Notes under the pieces: generated by a model | Told to the model about the DNA's origin: nothing | The model's input: the letters and a program-made list of their open reading frames with translations, nothing else | The model's database searches: none | Made by a program: the position numbers and the translations under genes | Source: JBGOUJ01 sp041477005 | Lineage (GTDB): Bacteria; Acidobacteriota; Terriglobia; Bryobacterales; JACQDG01 | Direction: 5' to 3' | DNA: 13,257 nt | Assembly (NCBI GenBank): GCA_041477005.1 | Contig: JBGOUJ010000150.1 | Location: 1-13,257, forward strand | Part shown: piece by piece, positions 5,170 to 12,900 of the stretch | Position numbering within the stretch: the first letter of the stretch is position 1 | Layout: each line of letters begins with the position of its first letter

Positions 5170-6247
5170 AACGCAGCATCAGGGCGGCCGGCTTTCCTTG
5201 ATCGCCGCACAAGGCGCGCCAGTCCAGACCCAGGAGGTCGAGCATGGTCGCGGCGGCGTCGCGCTGATAAACCGTTCCGGCGCCGGTGACCTCGCCGCGG
5301 GGGGGCGTGTCGGGGCCCATCGCCGCCATCCAGATGTATTCGGCGCCCTCGACCCGCTCGCCGTGTTTGGACCAATCGTCCAGGCGCGAGCCGCGGCCGT
5401 GGTCGGCCGTCACCAGGAGTGTCGTGCGGTCGCGGTATTCGGGCATGGATTGGAGCGTCCGCCAGAGCCTCTCCAGCGTCTGGTCGACGTATTGCACCAT
5501 GTGGAGCACGCGATCGTAGCGCCGGTCGTGGGCCCAATCATCGGTTTCGTCGAGCGCGATGTAAAGCAGGCGGGGCTTGTATTTCCGAAGGTGCTCGAAG
5601 GCCATCTCGACGGTGACGTAATCGTGCCGCGCGCTGTCCCAGGGCGTGAGCGCTTCGTCCTGGAGGCGGCTCAGATCCTCGAGTCGCGGCGTTTCGCTCG
5701 CCGCCTGGCGGCCGGCGTTGATCGTGATGGTCCCTTCGCGGCTCTCGCCGATGAAGCGAAACACTTCCCAGGAGGCGAATAGCGCCACCTGCGAGCGAGA
5801 GGCGCCCCACTGACGGCGCGCGGATTCGAGCGCCGTCTCGCGCGGATTGCGGATCGGGTTGTTGCCGCGGATCTGGTCGTCCTGAGCGCGACAGGTGAGG
5901 ATCTCGGAGTAGCCGGGGTAGGAAACGCGGAAGCGGTTGGTCACCATCACCGCGCTGCCTTTCTCCACATTGCCCAGCACGACCCCGTCGCGCGCCAGCG
6001 TCCCCCAGAAGAACGGCAACAGCCGCTGGCGCCGCTGCTCGGGGGTGGAAGCCCACAGCTTTTGTCGCAGGGGCGCAGCGTCCTCCATCCCGGCATCCTT
6101 CTCCAGCATCAGCAGGGGATCGATGCCGGCGAAGATCTCCTGGCGGCGCAGCCCGTCAGCGGTCACCAGAACCAGGTTCTGCGTTTTGCGGGGCTCGGCG
6201 GCGGACAGGAACGAGGACAAGCAGAGAGCGAAGGCCAGCTTTCTCAT
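5168..6247 (-). CDS. Secreted alkaline-phosphatase-superfamily hydrolase (phosphodiesterase/sulfatase-like)
   Basis: The 359-aa protein begins MRKLAFALCLSSFLSAAEP, a signal peptide probably cut near residue 17. The mature part is an alkaline-phosphatase-type metal hydrolase. D31 in LVLVTADGLRRQEIF is the first metal ligand. FRVSYPGYSEIL (106-117) carries the likely serine nucleophile, S109 or S114. D236 and H240 in DETDDWAH form the DxxxH pair, D282 and H283 lie in LLVTADHGRG, and H295 in SKHG. That set is what two-metal phosphate or sulfate ester hydrolases of this superfamily need, so it should be active; the substrate is unknown. An open frame extends upstream to 6550 but overlaps the divergent gene, whereas the ATG at 6247 has a signal peptide directly after it, a GGCGGG stretch and a TATCAT box 7 nt before. 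It shares a 157-bp divergent promoter region with the PIG-L gene. Confidence 0.85.
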   Translation of the reverse strand: MRKLAFALCLSSFLSAAEPRKTQNLVLVTADGLRRQEIFAGIDPLLMLEKDAGMEDAAPLRQKLWASTPEQRRQRLLPFFWGTLARDGVVLGNVEKGSAVMVTNRFRVSYPGYSEILTCRAQDDQIRGNNPIRNPRETALESARRQWGASRSQVALFASWEVFRFIGESREGTITINAGRQAASETPRLEDLSRLQDEALTPWDSARHDYVTVEMAFEHLRKYKPRLLYIALDETDDWAHDRRYDRVLHMVQYVDQTLERLWRTLQSMPEYRDRTTLLVTADHGRGSRLDDWSKHGERVEGAEYIWMAAMGPDTPPRGEVTGAGTVYQRDAAATMLDLLGLDWRALCGDQGKPAALMLR

Positions 6248-6254
6248 CCCGCCT

Positions 6255-6260
6255 ATGATA
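6255..6260 (-). promoter_or_regulatory. -10 box of a likely leaderless hydrolase mRNA
   Basis: The minus strand reads TATCAT, 7 nt before the ATG at 6247, so transcription would begin at or next to the start codon. The seven bases between are AGGCGGG, which could alternatively act as a poorly spaced ribosome site. No -35 match at 16-18 bp. Confidence 0.4.
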
Positions 6261-6388
6261 CAGGCTTTCGAGGCAGCTTCGCGATGACAGGCGCAACCGG
6301 CTATTGCCGCCTTTCGGGGGAGATTCCGCCGGCTCGATGCAGACGATCTCGGAGGAGTGCAGGTATATCGGGCGGAAACGGCGAATGT

Positions 6389-6394
6389 TATAAT
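6389..6394 (+). promoter_or_regulatory. -10 box of a likely leaderless PIG-L gene mRNA
   Basis: TATAAT, a perfect -10 hexamer, lies 10 nt before the ATG at 6405. The predicted leader is only about 3-4 nt and there is no Shine-Dalgarno site. The box sits in the divergent region 6248-6404 with the TATCAT box of the opposing hydrolase gene. Confidence 0.5.
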
Positions 6395-6404
6395 CCGACG
6401 ACTC

Positions 6405-7349
6405 ATGAAACGGCGAAAATTTATTGGCAACACGCTGGCCGGAGGCATGCTGCTGGGCGGTGGCTCAGCCGGGGCGGCCCAGTCGCAGGCGCGGAGTGCG
6501 GCCGAGGTCTTCATCGAGCGGCCGGCCGCCGGCAAACCCCATGCGGGCAAGGTGCTGGCGCTGGTCGAGCCTCACCTCGACGACGGTCCGATCTTCGCCG
6601 GCGGAACCATCGCCAAGCTCTTGAGAGAGGGCTACACCGGCTACCTGATCCGCACCAGCAACGACGAGAAGGATTCCTACGCCTTGAGCCTCGGCGAAAC
6701 AGTGCTGGCCAACGAGCGCGACTCGCAAGCTTTCGTGAAGGCGATGGGCCTGGAGCGGTGGTTCGACCTGAGCTACCGGAACCACCGCATGGATGACGTC
6801 TCGCGCAACGACCTGCGCGGCCGTCTGATTTTCCTGTTCCGCCTGCTCAAAGTGGACACCGTCTTCAGTTACGACCCGTGGGGCCACTACGAGGAGAATC
6901 CCGATCACTACGTGACCGCCCAGGGCGTAGAGGCAGCCTGCTGGATGGCCGGCGGCCGGCTCGATTACCCCGAGCAATTCGCCGCCGGGCTGAAGCCCCA
7001 CGCCGTCGGGGAAAAATACTACTTCGCCCGCGGGCCGCAACTGGTGAACCGCGTCGTGGATACCTCCGCTACGATCGAAGAGAAAATGGCCGGCATCCGC
7101 TCGAATCGAACCATGATCCTGCACATGGCCGGCGATCTGAAAGCCGAGCTGGCCGGCCGCAAGCTGCGCCTGCCCATCCTGAGCGGCGATGACGATGCGA
7201 CCATCCGGGAGTTTGTGAACCTGCGCTTCCGGGAGCGCGATGCGCAGATCGGCCAGCGATACGGCCTGCCCTACGCCGAGGCTTTCCACTACATCGGCCG
7301 CGACAGCTCGCTCGACGAGTACGTCAAGGGCAACGCTGTGGCGCTGTGA
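6405..7349 (+). CDS. Tat-exported PIG-L (LmbE-like) deacetylase-family protein
   Basis: The 314-aa protein starts MKRRKFIGNTLAGGMLLGGG, a twin-arginine signal (RRKFIG, R3 and R4), probably cut near residue 25. The body is a PIG-L/LmbE fold. PHLDDG (56-61) is the family's PHPDDE motif, keeping H57, D59 and D60, which in MshB serve as zinc ligand, catalytic base and zinc ligand; the usual Glu is G61 and the Pro is L58. ENPDHYVTA (164-172) supplies H168, the third zinc ligand of the HPDH motif. Relatives remove acetyl groups from N-acetylglucosamine derivatives. Export by Tat implies folding, perhaps with zinc, before secretion. An upstream frame to 6357 exists, but M at 6405 directly begins the Tat signal and follows a TATAAT box by 10 nt. 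Divergent from the secreted hydrolase and convergent with the kinase gene. Substrate unknown; family call strong. Confidence 0.88.
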   Translation: MKRRKFIGNTLAGGMLLGGGSAGAAQSQARSAAEVFIERPAAGKPHAGKVLALVEPHLDDGPIFAGGTIAKLLREGYTGYLIRTSNDEKDSYALSLGETVLANERDSQAFVKAMGLERWFDLSYRNHRMDDVSRNDLRGRLIFLFRLLKVDTVFSYDPWGHYEENPDHYVTAQGVEAACWMAGGRLDYPEQFAAGLKPHAVGEKYYFARGPQLVNRVVDTSATIEEKMAGIRSNRTMILHMAGDLKAELAGRKLRLPILSGDDDATIREFVNLRFRERDAQIGQRYGLPYAEAFHYIGRDSSLDEYVKGNAVAL

Positions 7350-7355
7350 GCGCCC

Positions 7356-7390
7356 CTCGTGGATCGTAGAACGTGGGCCCGGTCCACGAG
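7356..7390. terminator. Inverted repeat between converging PIG-L and kinase genes
   Basis: CTCGTGGA at 7356-7363 is the exact inverse of TCCACGAG at 7383-7390, giving an 8-bp stem around a 19-nt loop containing GGGCCC. It fills most of the 53-bp gap between stops at 7349 and 7403. There is no T tract, so it is only a candidate bidirectional terminator. Confidence 0.45.
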
Positions 7391-7402
7391 TCCGATCATC
7401 CC

Positions 7403-9934
7403 TTAGTCACCCGTGTCTCTCCTCCCCCCGTCTCTCCTCTCCCCGTCTGCCCTCTCTCCGTCTGTCCTCCCCCCCGTCTGCCCTTCCTCGCCGCCGGCCG
7501 GGAGGGTAAAACAGAACTTCGATCCCTGGCCGGGCTGGGATTCCACCCAGAGGCGCCCGTGGTGACCCTCTACGATCTTCTTGCAGACCGCCAGGCCAAT
7601 GCCCGTTCCCGGATACTCGTGTTTGTGGTGCAGCCGCTCGAAAATCTGGAAGATCTGGTCGGCGTGCCGCGGCTCGATGCCGATGCCGTTATCGCGGACC
7701 GTGAACAGCCAATCGTCGTCCTTTCGTTCCGCCGAAACGTGGACCCGCGGCGGCTCCTGGCCGCGGAACTTGATGGCATTGCCGACCAGGTTTTGAAGCA
7801 GTTGATCCAGCCGACCGGAGTCGGCCCGAATCGTCGGCAGAGAATCGTGTGTGACGACGGCGTCGCTCGATTCAATGGACACCCGCAGGTTCTCCACGGC
7901 TCGCCGAAAGACCTCCTCGCAGTCGGTCGGCTGGAAATCGCCGGGGCGGCGCGACACCCGGGTATAGCCCAGCAGGTCGTCGATCAACTGGCGCATGCGG
8001 ATGCATCCGCTCACCGCCTGCTCGATGAACTTGTCCGCTTGGGCGTCGATCTTGCCTTTGTACCGCTGCGCCAGCAACTGGGTAAAGCTGGCCACGGTGC
8101 GGAGCGGCTCCTGGAGATCGTGAGCGGCCACACAGGCGAATTGTTCCAACTCGGCGTTGTAGCGGGCCAGCGCCTCATCGGAACGTTTCCGCTCGGTGAT
8201 GTCGGTGATCGAGCGGACGGCGCCGACGATCCGGCCGGCGGGGTCCCGCAGCGGCGCCGAGTTCACCGACAAGATGACCGGCGTCCCGTCGGGACGCCGC
8301 ACCACCATCTCCACGTCGTAGGCCGGCAGCCCCTGCATGACGCGGCAAAAGGGCTGCTCCTCGCTGGGGAACGGCCGGCCGTCGAGCGTAGCGGCCCCCC
8401 AGGCGGGATCGTCGTGCGCGCGCGCGGCGATGACAGAAACCGGCACTCCCAGAATCCGCCCCGCCGCCGCGTTGGCAAACGTGAAGCGGCCTTGCCGGTC
8501 GGCGATCAGGATCCCTTCCCGGAGCGTATCGATGATCCGGGCCAGGCGTTCCTGGTTATCCCGCAGCTCGGAGAGGGTGCGCGTGAGCAGGAGGGCTTGG
8601 CCGATCTCGGTCCCGACCGCCTTGCCGAAAAAGATCCAGTCTTCGTCCAGGTCTTTCTTCTGGGAAAACATCACCAGAATGCCCACGCGTTCCTCGCCCC
8701 AAGCCAGCGGCACCAGGATCACCGATTGGGCGGCGGTCTTTTTCAGCAGCTCCTCCGGCCAGACCTCGGCGCCGGCGGAACAAGACAGGGCCAAGGGTTC
8801 TCCCTCCCGCAGGATTCGCTGGAGCCGGTCGATGTGTCCGAAGAATTGCCGGAGAGCATCCGGCTCCTGGAACCCGGACTGCGCCCGCAACGAGAGCGAG
8901 CCGTCCGGCTCCAGCAAGTACGCCGCGCCCTTGGAGACCCCGGCCGCGTCGAGGCAGCGGTGCAGCAGCTCATCGACGACTTTTCCGATCGGCAGGTTGT
9001 TCTTCAGGGTTTCGGTGAGTCCGGCGAGAATCGTCAGCTCCGCTTCCCGCATCGAGAGCCGCTGGGCCAGGCTGGCCTTGAGGCTGACCTGGTGCTCCAA
9101 CTGTCGGATGAGACGATGCGTGTATTCCTCGGTCAGTTCCACGGGGTGCGAAGGCAAATGGGGCGCGGGTTCCCCGACGAGCGTCGCCAGCCGGGCGATC
9201 ACCGGCCTCAAATCGGGACCGCCGGCGATCAGGGCGTTGGCCCCCACCTGGCGCGCCAGCTCCCGGTCCGCTTCCTCGGTGTAAGCCGCCGAAATCAGCA
9301 ACACCCGGGTCCGCGCCAGGCGCGGGTCCAGCCGCACGGCCAGGCAAAGCCGGAATCCGTCCATGCGCGGCATCAGCACGTCGCTGATGATGGCGTCGGG
9401 CGGAGAGCCCTTGGCTTTCTCCAAGGCATCCTGCCCGTCAATGGCCGTGGTGACCTCGAAACCACAGTGCTGCAGGTGGATTTCGTACAGCCTGCGCTGG
9501 ACCGGATCATCATTGGCCAGCAGGACCCGCCGGCCCCCGCCCGGTTTCTCCTCGCCCGGCCGGTCCAGCGGAACGTAAGCCTTGATCAGGCGGAGCAATT
9601 GCGAATGCTCGACGGGCTTGAAGACATAGTCGGTAAAGCCCATTTCCCGGCTGCGGGCCTCGTCGATCTTGGAAAGGAACCCGGAAAAGGCCAGGATGGG
9701 CACCTGCGCGAGACCGGGGAGCCTCCGCAGGGTCGCTACCAGATCGAGGCCGTCCATGTCGGGCAGAACCAAATCCTGCAGGACCAGATCCGGCGGGCGA
9801 CTAGCGGCCGTCTCGATGGCGGTCTTTCCATTCAGCGCCGAAGCGACGGCGTATCCTTCGCCCTCCAGCGTCACCGCGATCAGTTTCTGGGTGATGGGAT
9901 TGTCTTCCACTACCAGAATGGTGCGGGGCGTCAC
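7403..9934 (-). CDS. Sensor histidine kinase, REC-REC-GAF-PAS-HisKA-HATPase
   Basis: The 843-aa soluble protein starts at GTG 9934-9932, which overlaps the upstream gene's TGA (GTGA) and runs straight into TPRTILVVEDN; the same frame reaches an ATG at 10039 but that stretch is not REC-like. REC1 (4-120) has E10/D11, phosphoacceptor D54, S84 and K106. REC2 (135-252) has D142/D143, D185 and S215 but lacks the conserved Lys (IAGGPD near 236-241). A coiled coil (265-305) leads to a GAF domain (about 305-455) and PAS (465-582, ending SITDITERKRSDEAL). HisKA (595-660) has H605 in VAAHDLQEPLRT, a Cph1/phytochrome-like H-box. HATPase_c (695-812) has N719, DNGIGIEP (748-755) and GTGIGLAVCKKIV (776-788). 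The tail 819-843 is a charged pentapeptide repeat. No membrane segment. It probably exchanges phosphate with the kinase encoded upstream; being second in an overlapping pair, it is likely translationally coupled. Confidence 0.93.
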   Translation of the reverse strand: MTPRTILVVEDNPITQKLIAVTLEGEGYAVASALNGKTAIETAASRPPDLVLQDLVLPDMDGLDLVATLRRLPGLAQVPILAFSGFLSKIDEARSREMGFTDYVFKPVEHSQLLRLIKAYVPLDRPGEEKPGGGRRVLLANDDPVQRRLYEIHLQHCGFEVTTAIDGQDALEKAKGSPPDAIISDVLMPRMDGFRLCLAVRLDPRLARTRVLLISAAYTEEADRELARQVGANALIAGGPDLRPVIARLATLVGEPAPHLPSHPVELTEEYTHRLIRQLEHQVSLKASLAQRLSMREAELTILAGLTETLKNNLPIGKVVDELLHRCLDAAGVSKGAAYLLEPDGSLSLRAQSGFQEPDALRQFFGHIDRLQRILREGEPLALSCSAGAEVWPEELLKKTAAQSVILVPLAWGEERVGILVMFSQKKDLDEDWIFFGKAVGTEIGQALLLTRTLSELRDNQERLARIIDTLREGILIADRQGRFTFANAAAGRILGVPVSVIAARAHDDPAWGAATLDGRPFPSEEQPFCRVMQGLPAYDVEMVVRRPDGTPVILSVNSAPLRDPAGRIVGAVRSITDITERKRSDEALARYNAELEQFACVAAHDLQEPLRTVASFTQLLAQRYKGKIDAQADKFIEQAVSGCIRMRQLIDDLLGYTRVSRRPGDFQPTDCEEVFRRAVENLRVSIESSDAVVTHDSLPTIRADSGRLDQLLQNLVGNAIKFRGQEPPRVHVSAERKDDDWLFTVRDNGIGIEPRHADQIFQIFERLHHKHEYPGTGIGLAVCKKIVEGHHGRLWVESQPGQGSKFCFTLPAGGEEGQTGGRTDGERADGERRDGGRRDTGD
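7411..7489. repeat. Degenerate 15-17 bp tandem repeat at the 3' end of the kinase gene
   Basis: Units beginning CCGT start at 7411, 7428, 7443, 7458 and 7474 and follow the pattern CCGTCTSYCCTC plus a few C/T. On the coding (minus) strand they encode pentapeptides QTGGR, TDGER, ADGER, RDGGR and RDTGD up to the stop. The pyrimidine-rich plus strand and varying unit length suggest slippage-prone DNA. The HATPase fold ends before it, so the tail is an add-on. Confidence 0.7.
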
Positions 9935-12900
9935 CGCGAGAGATCCTTTTGCGGCCGTCCGCCCAGCGGCGTGAGGTGGCTTTCCACGGTGCGGGGCAGA
10001 GCCGCCACATCTATCGGTTTGGTGATGTAGCCGTCGCACCCGGCATCGAGGGCCTTCTGTTCGTCTCCTTTCATGGCGTAGGCCGTCATCGCCAGGATCG
10101 AGATATCTCGCGTCGCCGGATCGGCTTTCAGACGCCGGGTTAGGTCCAGGCCATCCATCCCGGGAAGCTGGATGTCCATCAAGATCAGGCGGGGCCGCCA
10201 GCTTCCCAGCACAACCAGAGCCTCCTCGGCATCCGTGGCCGTGCGCACCTCATAACCTTCCTCGCCAAGCACGACCGAGGCCAGCTTCAGGTTGGTCGGG
10301 TGATCGTCAACAATCAGGATCGGCTCGCCGTCGATCCGTCCTCCCTCGACGTGTCGCGTCAGGGAGGCCAGCCCCGTCGCGATCTCCGGCAGGTCAGGCT
10401 GCTTCGGCGGAGACAAGTATTTCGATAGTTCCCGAAGCAAGGGCTGTGTCCCGGGATCGTTTTTCAGGACCACCGCCTGAGCCGAAGCCTCCAGCCGAGC
10501 CCGCTCTCGCGCGGTGAGGTCTTTGGCGGTCCACACAATCACAGGCGTATTCCCGGCGGCGGTAAACCGCAGGCGATCCAGGAATTCAAAACCGTCCATC
10601 CGGGGCATGAGAAGGTCGAGGATTACCGCGGCCGGCTTGTGGTCTATCACCGCCAGCAAACCGCTCTGGCCGTCCGGCGCACAAATGGGCCGATATCCCA
10701 GGTCTTTCAGCGTGGCATCCAGGAGTTTCGCCGAGGTCGCGTCGTCTTCCACGATCAAGACCACCGCCCCCCGATCCGGCTCGACGCCGGCCCGTCTCAG
10801 CGAGGCCAGCAAATCCGGCGCGGCGACGGGCTTAGTCAGGAAGTCTTGGACCCGGTAACCGGCTCCAATTCCTTGATCGGCCACAACCGTCACAACAATT
10901 ACCGGAATTTCGCTCTGCAGCTCCTCCCGAATCTTCCGGAGAACATCCCATCCGTCCATGTCGGGGAGAATCAGATCGAGTGTCACGGCGTCAAAGGCCC
11001 GCTCGCGACAGCGCTTCAGGCCCTCGGCGGCCGTGGTAGCAGTCTCCACCGCGTAGCCGGCCGAGGCCAGGGCCTCCGCGAGCCAAGCCCGGTCCCTAGG
11101 ATCGTCCTCGATGACCAGGATGGCGGGCGCGGCCGGACCGGCCGCCACGGCGGGGGGCGCCGCCTGGGTTTGGCTCTCCGGCGCCACCCGGCTCATTAAG
11201 GGCAAGACCGCATAGAAGGTCGAACCCTGGCCCGGTGAGCTCTCCACGCCGACCTGGCCGCCTTGCGCCTCGACAATGCGCCTGGTCAGGGCCAGGCCCA
11301 GGCCCGTCCCCGGGTACTTTTTGGCCGCGCCGGCATCCAGTTGCTGGAACTCGACGAACAACCGGGGGAGATCCTCGGGCAGGATGCCGATGCCGGCATC
11401 CTGCACTTCAATACGGAACGACTCCTCCCCTTCGCGCCGGGCCCGCACCGTGACCCGGCCCTCCTCGGACGTGAACTTCAATGCATTCGACAGATAGTTG
11501 TAGAGGACCTGTTTGAGCCGGGCCGGATCGCCGACAATGCCGGTGAGCGCGGGATCTACTTCGGTTTCGATGCGCAGTCTCCGGCTGGCCGACAACGGGC
11601 GCAGGACCGTGGTCACCTCCTCGATCAGCGTGGCCGGGTCCAAAGGCTCGGGCCGAAACTGCATCGTCCCCGACTCCACTTTGGACAGGTCCAGCACGTC
11701 GTTGATGAGCTGCAGCAGGTGCCGGGCGCTGCTCAAAATATGACTCAGGAAATCTTTCTGGCGAGGAGAGATCGCGCCCGCCCGGCCCAGGTGCAGCAAG
11801 TCGGCAAACCCGATGATCCCGTTCAACGGCGTCCGGAGCTCGTGGGACATGTTGGCCAGAAACTCGCTCTTCAGCCTGTTGGCCTGCTGTCCCAGGTGGT
11901 ACTGTTGCTCCAGCTCTTCGTTTTTCCGGCGAACCTGCTCTTCGAGGGCCTTCTGTGCGGTGATATCTTTCGAGACCAGCAGGTAACCGATCGGCCGACC
12001 GGCGGCGTCGGTGCGGCGCGTGACGGCGACGAAAGCCGAGAAGCGCTGGCCATTCTTGCGCAGGCGCTCGAAAGCCGCCTCGGCCTTGCCGGTCCGCGCA
12101 GCCGCGTCCAGCATTTCGGCGACCCGGCCCGACCGGATGTCCTCCGGCACGTGCAGGATGCTCCAGTTTCCCTTCTTGACCATCTCCTCGGCGCTGTAGC
12201 CGTAGTTCCGCCGCGCCCCTTCATTCCAGGTCAGGGTAAAGCCTTCGAGATCGACGGCGATGATTGAGTGCTCCGTCGAGCTTTCGAGCACGTTGTTCAG
12301 AAAGATCGTGGATTCCCGCAGTGCTTCTTCCGCCTGCTTGCGCTCGGTGACGTCCCGAATTGTGGCCGTCACCAGGATGCCCTCGCCCGTCTCCAGCGGA
12401 CTCAGGCTGATGTCCGCCGGAAACTCGCTGCCGTCCTTCCGCCGCCCTTGCAGGTCCAGCCCCGCCCCCATCGGCGACCCCGCGGATCGTGGAAGTAGCT
12501 CCCGCGGTGCCCTTCGTGCGCCGGACGAGATCGCTCCGGCACCAGCATCTCGATGGTCTGGCCCAGCAATTCCTCCCGGCTGTAGCCGAACAGCTTCTCG
12601 GTCTGTGCGTTGACCAAAACGATCCGCCCCGTCCGGTCGGTCCCCACCACCGCATCCGGCGCCGCTTCCAGCAATCCTCGGAACTTTGCTTCCCTCGCCC
12701 GCAGCCCCTCCTCGGCCCGCTTGCGCTCGATCGCCGCCGCCAGCACGTTGGCGGCAGCCTGCAGGAACTGGATATCGTCTTGCGTGAAACTCCGTCTGGT
12801 GGTGGCATCCACAGCCAGCACGCCAAAGGGCCGTAACTGCCCGTGGATGAGGACGCACATGGTGCTGGTCACGCCGTGGTCCTGGAGCAGCGGCGGCGTG

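Noticed and set aside
6248..6550. N-terminal extension of the secreted hydrolase to 6550
   Set aside because: It would overlap the divergent PIG-L gene by about 145 bp and put the signal peptide 100 residues inside the protein. The ATG at 6247 fits both signal peptide and promoter.
7373..10030. 885-codon plus-strand open frame opposite the downstream kinase
   Set aside because: It is a shadow of the kinase gene: high GC at third positions removes stops on the opposite strand. Its translation is His/Arg/Gly-rich without any domain, while the minus strand has six recognisable domains.
9935..10039. Earlier ATG start for the downstream kinase
   Set aside because: The extra 35 residues are Arg/His/Gly-rich and come from the overlapping end of the upstream gene; GTG in the GTGA overlap starts directly at the REC domain.
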